Shown here one piece after another: positions 1-5,244 of a stretch of DNA of 9,704 bases. The DNA is taken from contig DOUW01000148.1 of NCBI GenBank assembly GCA_003520365.1, positions 1-9,704 on the forward strand. Direction: 5' to 3'. Below the pieces are notes generated by a model. It saw only the letters and a program-made list of their open reading frames with translations. It was not told the DNA's origin and ran no database searches. The position numbers and the translations under genes were made by a program. The first letter of the stretch is position 1. Every line of letters begins with the position of its first letter. The DNA comes from Massilia sp. GTDB taxonomy: Bacteria > Pseudomonadota > Gammaproteobacteria > Burkholderiales > Burkholderiaceae_D.

Positions 1-857
1 CCGGGCCCGCTGGCGCCGCCCGCCACGTAGATCTGCGGCCCGGCCGCGGCGATCGCTTCGGGCTTGGCCGAGCCGAGCACGCCCTGGTGCAGCTCAGCGC
101 CGACGTTGACGGCGCCGGCAGCCTCGATCAGGTCGCCGTAATTGCCCTTGCCCGGGGTGCCGCAGCAATCCTTGACGCCGCCGGCGCGCATGTCCATGAA
201 CAGGCGCGGCCGTTTATCCTTGGGCAGCTTGCCGACCACGTCGGTGACGCGGCGCAGCTGCTCCTCGTGGTAACGCACGAATGCCTCGCCCTCTGGTTCG
301 CGGCCGATCAGCTTGGCGATGGTGCGAATGCTCGGCACCGTGTTCGCACCCGGATGCGAACGGAAGTCGACGTAGACGACGGTGACGCCGGCCTGCTCCA
401 GCCTGGCCTGGAGGCTGCCTTCCTTGGCGCTGACCGGGCCGTCGCCGCCGCCGCCGAAGATGGCGACGTCCGGTTTCAGGGCCAGGACCTGGTCGGGGCT
501 CAAGCCCTTGCCTTCGCCGCCGACGGTCGGAATCGTGGCCAACGCCGGCTGTTTCGCCAGCATCGCTTCGTACAAGGCCTTGTTGCGATCCTTTAAATCC
601 GCCCCCATGGCGACCACGCGCCTGGCCGATTCCGCACCTTCGACCACGGCAAAGGCCGGGAACACGCCGAAACCGACGACGATGCGCTCGACCTTCGCGG
701 GAATCGTCACGGTGCGGCCGGACACGTCGGTCACGGTGGCCGCGTGCGCACCGAAGGACGCGCCAAACGACGCGCAGGCGAGCAAGGCACCGAAGACGAG
801 ACCGGCACGACGCAGCGTTGGCAGGGGTGCCGAGGGGATGTTCTGGGTAAAGGACAT
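1..857 (-). CDS. Iron-siderophore/heme-type ABC transporter substrate-binding protein (partial, C-terminus off window)
   Basis: Periplasmic binding protein that would capture a ferric siderophore, heme or related iron/cobalamin ligand and hand it to an inner-membrane ABC permease. The reading frame is open from the ATG at 857 to the left edge: 285 codons, no stop, so the C-terminus is missing. The N-terminus has two arginines (16-17), a hydrophobic stretch (18-35) and a likely signal peptidase site after AHA (37-39). LLAC at 25-28 is a possible but imperfect lipobox. Mature residues 41-61 (TVTDVSGRTVTIPAKVERIV) are the classic start of the FecB/BtuF-like periplasmic binding fold. Further on are GADLKDRN, LSPDQVLALKPDVAIFG and a DCCGTPGKGNYGDLIEAAG segment with a Cys-Cys pair at 231-232. 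No good Shine-Dalgarno precedes this ATG. A Fur box 57 bp upstream supports an iron role. Permease and ATPase genes would be expected further left. The exact ligand cannot be decided. Confidence 0.85.
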   Translation of the reverse strand, partial: MSFTQNIPSAPLPTLRRAGLVFGALLACASFGASFGAHAATVTDVSGRTVTIPAKVERIVVGFGVFPAFAVVEGAESARRVVAMGADLKDRNKALYEAMLAKQPALATIPTVGGEGKGLSPDQVLALKPDVAIFGGGGDGPVSAKEGSLQARLEQAGVTVVYVDFRSHPGANTVPSIRTIAKLIGREPEGEAFVRYHEEQLRRVTDVVGKLPKDKRPRLFMDMRAGGVKDCCGTPGKGNYGDLIEAAGAVNVGAELHQGVLGSAKPEAIAAAGPQIYVAGGASGP

Positions 858-913
858 AGCAAAGGGGCCGCGCCAGGCCTGTCCAGCCCTTGTCAACCCG
901 TAACGTTGTAAAT

Positions 914-932
914 GATAATGATTATCATAATC
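914..932. promoter_or_regulatory. Fur box between the iron-uptake gene and the divergent regulator
   Basis: The minus strand reads GATTATGATAATCATTATC, matching the classical 19-bp Fur consensus GATAATGATAATCATTATC at 18 of 19 positions. It lies in a strikingly AT-rich island (about 903-950) in otherwise GC-rich DNA, 57 bp before the binding-protein ATG and about 66 bp before the regulator ATG. Fur with Fe2+ would repress when iron is replete. Because the site is nearly symmetric and lies between divergent genes, it could control one or both. Embedded GATAAT-like hexamers could be -10 elements, but I could not assign a convincing -35. Confidence 0.85.
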
Positions 933-998
933 ATTTGTCTTATGAAAAGTTTGTCAGAGTGTGTCAATCGACACCCAGGACGGCGATAGGGAATGCGG

Positions 999-1718
999 AT
1001 GGAGGACGGAACGGCAATCCTGCTGGTCGAGCACGACCCGGCATTGCGCGAGAAAGTAGGGAAACATTTACGCCGCCACGGCTTGGCCGTGAGCGAGGCG
1101 GAAGGTATGGGCGCGGCGCGCAGGCTGATGCAACAGCAACATTTCGACCTGACCGTGCTCGCACTTGCGCCACCGGCGGTGAATGCGCTGGCGCTGTGCC
1201 GCACCATCGCCATGCGCGGCGGCATGCCGGTGATCCTGCTGGCCGAGAACAAGGACCCGGTCCAGCTGGCCGCCGGCTTTGGCAGCGGCGCCGACGATTA
1301 CCTGGTCAAGCCATTTAGTACTGCGGAGTTATATCTTCGTATCAATGCCATTTTGCGCCGGGCAGGACGCCAGGCCAGCTACCAGCCGGCCTTGGCTGCG
1401 GGCCGTTACCGCTTTGCCGATTGGCTGCTCGATACCGAAACACGCGAACTGCTGGACGGCAGCGCCACAGCGATTCCGCTCAGCAGTGCCGAATACCGCC
1501 TGCTTGCCATCCTGCTGGCCGCGCCGAACCAGGTCTTGTCGCGCGAACGCCTGCTGGAGCTGAGCGCGGGCGGCACTGCCGAGGTTTTCGACCGCGCCAT
1601 CGATACCCAGGTCAGCCGTCTACGCAAGAAAATCGAAACCGATCCACGCCAGCCCCGGCTGCTGAAAACCGTCTGGGGCAAGGGTTACCTGCTCGCCGCA
1701 ACGGTCGAACGCACCTGA
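999..1718 (+). CDS. OmpR/PhoB-family response regulator with a degenerate (pseudo-) receiver domain
   Basis: DNA-binding regulator of 239 residues with a receiver (about 5-115) and a C-terminal winged helix (about 135-235). The winged helix shows LSSAEYRLLAILL, the recognition-helix region RAIDTQVSRLRKKIE and TVWGKGYLL. The receiver fold is recognisable (AILLVEHDPALRE; GADDYLVKPF with the conserved Lys at 104), but key residues differ. The usual phosphoacceptor Asp is Ala55 in FDLTVLALAPP, the acidic pair is E-H-D (11-13), and the conserved Thr/Ser is Ala82 in VILLAENKD. The protein is therefore unlikely to be switched by normal aspartyl phosphorylation. No histidine kinase is adjacent. I chose the ATG at 999 because GATAGGG at 985-991 sits 7 nt before it; the ATG at 993 would add two residues but lies only 1 nt from that sequence. 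Proximity to the Fur box suggests, but does not prove, an iron-related role. Confidence 0.88.
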   Translation: MEDGTAILLVEHDPALREKVGKHLRRHGLAVSEAEGMGAARRLMQQQHFDLTVLALAPPAVNALALCRTIAMRGGMPVILLAENKDPVQLAAGFGSGADDYLVKPFSTAELYLRINAILRRAGRQASYQPALAAGRYRFADWLLDTETRELLDGSATAIPLSSAEYRLLAILLAAPNQVLSRERLLELSAGGTAEVFDRAIDTQVSRLRKKIETDPRQPRLLKTVWGKGYLLAATVERT

Positions 1719-1840
1719 CACGGACCACCAGCGCCAGCCCTATCGGCATCGATCGCGCCGCCTCAATCGCGCCCCTTCGATCGCGCTGCACAGCACGCCC
1801 CGGCACATCGCTCCACCCAGCGATAGCGCCACATCAGGCC

Positions 1841-1861
1841 AAAAAAGCGCCGTCCCCGGCG
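1841..1861 (-). terminator. Possible Rho-independent terminator, leftward
   Basis: Read on the minus strand, a CGCCG/CGGCG stem with a 4-nt loop (1848-1861) is followed by one C and six T residues (1846-1841). It would stop transcripts moving leftward out of the origin-like region. No minus-strand gene is visible to its right before ald, so the transcript it would end is unknown. The stem is only 5 bp. Confidence 0.4.
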
Positions 1862-1875
1862 AGGACGCGAACGGA

Positions 1876-1902
1876 CGACAGCGCCGCCATCGCTGTCGTT
1901 TT
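1876..1902 (+). terminator. Rho-independent terminator downstream of the response regulator
   Basis: A perfect 8-bp inverted repeat, CGACAGCG (1876-1883) and CGCTGTCG (1891-1898), has a 7-nt loop and is followed by TTTT (1899-1902). It lies 157 bp after the regulator stop codon and just before the origin-like modules, so it would insulate them from read-through. The rest of 1719-1955 shows no gene, only GC-rich sequence with a direct repeat TCGATCGCGC at 1749-1758 and 1777-1786. Confidence 0.6.
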
Positions 1903-1955
1903 CAGTTCACGAGAAGCAGCTTACCAGATCGTAAACATTACGCCAGACCCCCTCC

Positions 1956-1996
1956 TGTGGATAAGCTTCTTGATATCCACAGGAACGGTTTGTGCA
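1956..1996. other. Module 1 left DnaA-box cluster
   Basis: Three DnaA-box-like 9-mers: TGTGGATAA at 1956-1964 (perfect box on minus), ATATCCACA at 1973-1981 (one mismatch, plus) and a degenerate TGTGCA at 1991-1996. Spacing is 17 and 18 bp. The 15-mer at 1973-1987 recurs exactly at 2380-2394 in module 2. A weaker TTTTCCACG-like box and a T6 tract (2023-2028) follow. Confidence 0.7.
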
Positions 1997-2114
1997 AAAA
2001 CGCGGCTTTTTCCACGGCCCGGTTTTTTGTCCAGATTTGCCACCAGGAACATACAGCGGCAAGCCACCGGCTTATACCGTCCGTAAACTGCTGATTTCTC
2101 GTCCGTTAACCGGC

Positions 2115-2154
2115 TTATCCACAGAAAACGGTACTTGTTAACACTACTACTATC
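2115..2154 (+). other. Module 1 unwinding core: DnaA box plus DnaA-trio-like repeats
   Basis: Perfect TTATCCACA at 2115-2123, a 14-bp spacer, then TTA ACA CTA CTA CTA (2138-2152). The CTA-type trinucleotides on the plus strand correspond to the 3'-GAT-5' trios of the bound strand described for the Bacillus subtilis origin. Sequence after 2155 is AT-rich in patches (GTTGTATACAG). The spacer is not GC-rich here, unlike module 2. Confidence 0.6.
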
Positions 2155-2187
2155 GTTGTATACAGATTTTGGTTGTAAACCTGGCGA

Positions 2188-2221
2188 GCCTCGCGCTGTG
2201 CGCTCGGCAAAATTTTTTTTT
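2188..2221 (+). terminator. Weak terminator-like hairpin between modules 1 and 2
   Basis: GCC-TC-GCGC and GCGC-TC-GGC arms (2188-2208) form a 7-bp stem with a 2x2 internal loop and a 3-nt loop, followed by AAAA and a run of nine T (2213-2221). The four A residues between stem and T run are atypical, so this may be only a T tract. The rest of 2222-2362 shows no gene or clear signal. Confidence 0.3.
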
Positions 2222-2362
2222 CGTGGCTGCCCAACTGTTGGCGCAAAGCCGCAATCGTCGTTGCACGCATCTCCGCATTGCCTTCCGCGACTTGTCGGCC
2301 AACGCCAACGCCCTGCTCGCAGGCCCGGACGCATGCCAGGACGCCGCTAACGGTCAGGCCAC

Positions 2363-2405
2363 TGTGGACAAGCCCATGTATATCCACAGGAACGAATGTG
2401 CAGAA
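2363..2405. other. Module 2 left DnaA-box cluster
   Basis: TGTGGACAA at 2363-2371 (minus, one mismatch), ATATCCACA at 2380-2388 (plus, one mismatch) and TGTGCAGAA at 2397-2405 (minus, degenerate), at exact 17-bp steps. CTGTGGACAAGCC at 2362-2374 is identical to 3004-3016 in module 3. Confidence 0.7.
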
Positions 2406-2503
2406 CGGCTGACTTTCGCGTCGCCGGAAAATTTGTACAAAATCCGTGCAAGCCAGAAGCAAGGTTTGTTCAAGGCTTCAGGCAACGCGTAAACCATTGA
2501 CGC

Positions 2504-2584
2504 TGTGGAGTAAACCGGCTTTATCCACAGTTCGGCGGCCGTTTACTACTACTACCAGCTTTATATTTATCTCTATGTATTAAA
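2504..2584 (+). other. Module 2 unwinding core: paired DnaA boxes, GC-rich spacer, DnaA-trio array and AT-rich tract
   Basis: The best of the three cores. TGTGGAGTA (2504-2512, degenerate, minus) is followed 17 bp later by perfect TTATCCACA (2521-2529). A GC-rich 13-bp spacer (GTTCGGCGGCCGT) comes next, then TTA CTA CTA CTA CCA (2543-2557) and an AT-rich stretch (2560-2584) containing TTATATTTAT. This order, DnaA box then GC cluster then trio array then AT-rich DNA, matches the basal unwinding system described for bacterial oriC. Confidence 0.68.
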
Positions 2585-2585
2585 A

Positions 2586-3004
2586 CGAGAAGTGCCGCGG
2601 GCCGTGGACAAACCCGCGCTCGCCCTGCAGGCCAGCACGAAAGCTGTCGTCTGTTCGACCGAAAAGCGGTTTGGCAGGAAGTCGCGAAGAGGCGAACGCT
2701 GCCGACGATGGCTGCCGACGATGACTGCGGAACGGTCTGCCGGCGTTTTGTTTGCGACCTTGAATCGGTTCGCGCGAACACAGCATCGACCAGGTTGCCG
2801 AAACAGGCGTCGGGTGGACGGCTCCGTCCTGGCATCAAAAATCACGCAGCGATTGCGCCGCCTACGCGTGCACGTGACGCAAGATCTGCCCGGCTATTCA
2901 TCTGAAGGTTGAACGCGTGGGCGGCGTTCATGCTGTCAATCTGCGAACTTCGAGGGCTAGCCGCCCACCCTACGCGTCCAGGAACGCCGGTTTTTCGGCT
3001 CAAC
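2586..3004. other. Spacer between modules 2 and 3, no gene recognised
   Basis: About 420 bp of GC-rich DNA. Frames on both strands are open for up to about 106 codons but give arginine-rich, low-complexity proteins with no family signature and no Shine-Dalgarno, so I do not call a gene. It starts with a two-mismatch DnaA-like box, CGTGGACAA (2603-2611), possibly a decayed fourth left cluster, and ends with the CGTAGGGTGGGC-type inverted repeat. Confidence 0.5.
2913..2977. repeat. Imperfect inverted repeat containing the CGTAGGGTGGGC intergenic motif
   Basis: The left arm ACGCGTGGGCGGC (2913-2925) pairs with the right arm GCCGCCCACCCTACGCGT (2960-2977) except for a 5-nt insertion, with a 34-nt loop between. 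The minus strand of the right arm contains CGTAGGGTGGGC, which recurs on the plus strand at 9688-9699. It looks like a dispersed intergenic hairpin element of the genome. Confidence 0.55.
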
Positions 3005-3047
3005 TGTGGACAAGCCGCTGAATATCCACAGGATCGGATGTGCAGAA
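3005..3047. other. Module 3 left DnaA-box cluster
   Basis: TGTGGACAA at 3005-3013, ATATCCACA at 3022-3030 and TGTGCAGAA at 3039-3047, again at exact 17-bp steps and matching module 2 in orientation and sequence. A T8 tract (3071-3078) follows, in a position comparable to the T6 tract of module 1. Confidence 0.7.
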
Positions 3048-3145
3048 ACGCCTTGACTGAAGACCGGCCGTTTTTTTTCCAACATCCATGCAGGCTCGAT
3101 ACAATCCTTGTCCAGCCAGTTCCCGCGCACGTAAACTGCTGATCT

Positions 3146-3214
3146 TGTGGAGAAATCTCTTCTTATCCACAACGACATCATCGTTTACTATCACTACCAG
3201 CTGTATACATATAC
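3146..3214 (+). other. Module 3 unwinding core: paired DnaA boxes, DnaA-trio-like repeats and AT-rich tract
   Basis: TGTGGAGAA (3146-3154, minus, one mismatch) and perfect TTATCCACA (3163-3171) are 17 bp apart. A 13-bp spacer leads to TTA CTA TCA CTA CCA (3185-3199), then CTGTATACATATACG. Positions 3182-3202 match 2540-2560 of module 2 at 19 of 21 bases. The upstream CGTAAACTGCTGAT (3130-3143) is identical to 2082-2095 of module 1. Confidence 0.65.
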
Positions 3215-3230
3215 GTTTACTACTGTAAAC
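3215..3230. repeat. Palindrome GTTTACTACTGTAAAC at the end of module 3
   Basis: A perfect 6-bp inverted repeat (GTTTAC/GTAAAC) around TACT. It could be a protein-binding site in the origin, or an operator for the nucleosidase gene, whose ATG lies 93 bp further on. No function can be assigned. Confidence 0.5.
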
Positions 3231-3323
3231 AGCAAAAACACCGCGAACAGCGGGCATAAGCGTCCAAACGATGCAAAAAACCCTGCTGCACAGCGTTTTT
3301 CAACCCACACAACAAGCAAAAAT

Positions 3324-4118
3324 ATGCGTCTAGGGATCATCAGCGCGCTGTACGAAGAACAGCAGGGGCTCGTGGAGGCCATGGAGAGGCCCTACAAGCT
3401 CATCCATGGTGAGCGCGAGTACTGGCTCGGACAACTCTGGGAAATCGACGCTGTGTGCGTTTTATCGCGTATAGGCAAGGTTGCAGCTGCCTTGACGGCG
3501 GCAACGCTTGTGGAGAAGTTCGGAGTTACGCACATCCTGTTTACGGGTGTGGCCGGTGCAGGCGATAAAACGGTGCAAGTTGGCGACATCGTGGTTGCCG
3601 AATCGCTGGTTCAGCACGACATGGATGCCAGTCCCTTGTTTCCCCGCTTCGAAGTGCCGCTGACGGGCTTGACCCACTTCCCGGCCGACCATCGCCTGGG
3701 AGCACGCCTGATGGATGCGGCGCAGTCTTTCCTGGACAACGATTTTGAGGAGGCCATCGATCCGCTCGAGAAAGCGGCTTTTCATCTGTCGCGGCCGCGC
3801 ATCCACCGCGGCCTGATCGCCAGTGGCGACCAGTTCGTCAACGATCGCGAGCACATCAATGGATTGAATGCGGCGCTGCCCGGCCTGGTGGCGGTGGAAA
3901 TGGAAGGGGCGGCGGTGGCCCAGGTTTGTCACGAGCTCGGCCTGCCCTGCGCCGTGATCCGGACGATTTCGGACAACGCCAACGAAAACGCGGCCACCGA
4001 CTTCATGCGTTTCGTGAAGTCGGTGGCCGCGCGGTATGCCTTTCACATCGTCAGGCGCTTTTGCCTGGAGACGGAAGAAACGATCGTTCAGGCCAGCAGC
4101 GAAGCGGCCGGCGTGTAG
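3324..4118 (+). CDS. mtnN: 5'-methylthioadenosine/S-adenosylhomocysteine nucleosidase
   Basis: Cytosolic N-ribosyl hydrolase that splits adenine from methylthioadenosine and S-adenosylhomocysteine, feeding methionine salvage and relieving methyltransferase inhibition. The family is clear: MRLGIISALYEEQQG with Glu12 as in E. coli, FTGVAGAG (73-80), VGDIVVAES (86-94), and VEMEGAAVAQVCHELGLPC with the substrate-binding Glu194. The catalytic Asp217 lies in RTISDNANENAATDF. At 264 residues it is about 30 longer than the E. coli enzyme (232), with extra sequence around 105-160 and a longer C-terminus. I chose the ATG at 3324 because homology begins exactly there; an in-frame ATG at 3147 would add 59 residues encoded by DnaA boxes and AT-rich origin DNA. 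No clear Shine-Dalgarno is visible. The 3' end overlaps the convergent ald gene by 31 bp. A general MTA/SAH-type phosphorylase is the only alternative. Confidence 0.9.
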   Translation: MRLGIISALYEEQQGLVEAMERPYKLIHGEREYWLGQLWEIDAVCVLSRIGKVAAALTAATLVEKFGVTHILFTGVAGAGDKTVQVGDIVVAESLVQHDMDASPLFPRFEVPLTGLTHFPADHRLGARLMDAAQSFLDNDFEEAIDPLEKAAFHLSRPRIHRGLIASGDQFVNDREHINGLNAALPGLVAVEMEGAAVAQVCHELGLPCAVIRTISDNANENAATDFMRFVKSVAARYAFHIVRRFCLETEETIVQASSEAAGV

Positions 4119-5203
4119 TCGTAGCCCAACGCCTCGGCCACGGCCTGGTAGGTCACCTTGCCTTGGCAGACGTTCAGGCCCTGGCGCAGGTGGACATCGT
4201 CTTCCAGCGCCTGGCGCCAGCCCTTGCTGGCCAGGGCCACGGCGTGGCCGATGGTGGCATTGTTCAATGCGAAAGTCGAGGTGCGGGCCACGGCGCCCGG
4301 CATGTTCGCCACGCAGTAGTGCACCACGCCGTCGACGACGAAGGTCGGATCGGCGTGCGTGGTCGGGTGCGAGGTCTCGAAACAGCCGCCCTGGTCGATC
4401 GCCACGTCGACCACCACCGCCCCCTTTTTCATGCGTGAAATCATGCTGCGCGTGACCAGCTTCGGCGCCGCCGCGCCCGGTACCAGTACGCCGCCGATGA
4501 CGAGATCGGCGGACAGGACGGCTTCCTCGATCGCGTGCGCGTTCGAATACAGGGTGGAAATGCGGTTGCCGTAGACCAGGTCGAGCTGGCGCAGGCGATC
4601 GATGTTTTTGTCCAGCACGGTGACGCGCGCGCCGGTACCGACCGCCATCTGCAGCGCATTGGTGCCGACCACGCCGGCGCCGATGATGACCACGTGGCCC
4701 GGCGCCACGCCCGGCACGCCGCCCAGCAGCAGGCCCATGCCGCCTTTCGACTTTTCCAGGTGGGCGGCGCCGGCCTGGATCGCCATGCGCCCCGCTACCT
4801 CGCTCATCGGCGCGAGCAGCGGCAGGCCGCCGCCCGGGCCGGTGATGGTTTCGTAGGCTATGCAGACCGCACCCGAGGCCACCAGGGCCGAGGTCTGCTC
4901 GGGATCTGGCGCCAGGTGCAGGTAGGTGTAGAGGATCTGGCCTGCGCGCAGCAGCGCGCATTCGTTCGGCTGCGGCTCCTTGACCTTCACGATCATGTCG
5001 GCGCGTTCGAAGATTTCCTTCGCCGTCTCGACGATGCTGGCGCCGGCGGCCAGGTATTGATCGTCGGATAGCCCGATCTCGCTGCCGGCGTTCGTCTGGA
5101 CAATGACCTGGTGCCCCCGTGCGACCAGCTCCTGCACGGAAGGCGGGGTCAACCCGACCCGGTACTCATGGTTTTTGATCTCCTTCGGAACGCCGACTAG
5201 CAT
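4088..5203 (-). CDS. ald: Alanine dehydrogenase
   Basis: NAD-dependent enzyme interconverting L-alanine and pyruvate plus ammonia. Its 371 residues are the normal family length. The start [20 protein letters not shown] is diagnostic. Substrate-binding Arg15 and Lys75 (VKVKEP), catalytic His96 (YLHLAPDP) and Asp270 (DVAIDQGG) all match known alanine dehydrogenases in position. The Rossmann motif is GAGVVG at 175-180, with the NAD ribose-binding Asp198 in VLDKN. The start is well supported: GGAGG (5216-5212) lies 8 nt before the ATG. The gene follows putA on the same strand after 41 bp, so the two are probably co-transcribed, with ald directing alanine carbon to pyruvate alongside proline breakdown. 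Its end overlaps the convergent nucleosidase gene by 31 bp and no separate terminator is visible. Confidence 0.95.
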   Translation of the reverse strand: MLVGVPKEIKNHEYRVGLTPPSVQELVARGHQVIVQTNAGSEIGLSDDQYLAAGASIVETAKEIFERADMIVKVKEPQPNECALLRAGQILYTYLHLAPDPEQTSALVASGAVCIAYETITGPGGGLPLLAPMSEVAGRMAIQAGAAHLEKSKGGMGLLLGGVPGVAPGHVVIIGAGVVGTNALQMAVGTGARVTVLDKNIDRLRQLDLVYGNRISTLYSNAHAIEEAVLSADLVIGGVLVPGAAAPKLVTRSMISRMKKGAVVVDVAIDQGGCFETSHPTTHADPTFVVDGVVHYCVANMPGAVARTSTFALNNATIGHAVALASKGWRQALEDDVHLRQGLNVCQGKVTYQAVAEALGYDYTPAASLLA

Positions 5204-5244
5204 GATGTCTTCCTCCAGTTTTTAGGATTGAAACCCCTACATGA

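Larger units (their letters stand above)
1956..3230. other. Candidate replication origin (oriC-like) made of three DnaA-box/DnaA-trio modules
   Basis: Non-coding region with four perfect DnaA boxes (TTATCCACA): 1956-1964 on minus, and 2115-2123, 2521-2529 and 3163-3171 on plus. Many one- or two-mismatch boxes accompany them. The elements fall into three modules starting at 1956, 2363 and 3005. The first box to the main plus-strand box is 159, 158 and 158 bp; CGTAAAC (2082, 2488, 3130) lies exactly 33 bp before the main box in two modules and 33 bp in the third as well. Each main box is followed at 13-14 bp by CTA-type trinucleotides and then an AT-rich tract. DnaA binding, a trinucleotide single-strand-engaging array and an easily melted tract define bacterial origins. 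Frames crossing this region give proteins with no recognisable family. No dnaA, parAB or repA is in the window. A DnaA-titration or reactivation site is the main alternative. Confidence 0.75.

Noticed and set aside
889..896. TTGACA (-35 consensus) on the minus strand before the binding-protein gene
   Set aside because: No -10-like hexamer lies at a 15-19 bp spacing toward the ATG; the downstream sequence is GC-rich. The promoter more likely overlaps the Fur box.
2169..2492. Plus-strand open frame of 107 codons between modules 1 and 2
   Set aside because: It runs through DnaA boxes of module 2, has no ribosome site and no recognisable domain. The non-coding origin reading explains the sequence better.
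2592..2912. Plus-strand open frame of 106 codons between modules 2 and 3
   Set aside because: Arginine-rich composition, no Shine-Dalgarno, no family resemblance; competing open frames on the other strand are equally long.
1956..3230. Iteron-type plasmid origin or CRISPR array
   Set aside because: The repeats are DnaA boxes in both orientations within long modules, not uniform iterons or repeat-spacer units. No rep, par or cas gene is present and the flanking genes are chromosomal housekeeping types.
3462..4961. Minus-strand open frame of 499 codons across ald and mtnN
   Set aside because: Arg/Gly-rich out-of-frame shadow of ald and mtnN, both of which have intact catalytic motifs in their own frames.
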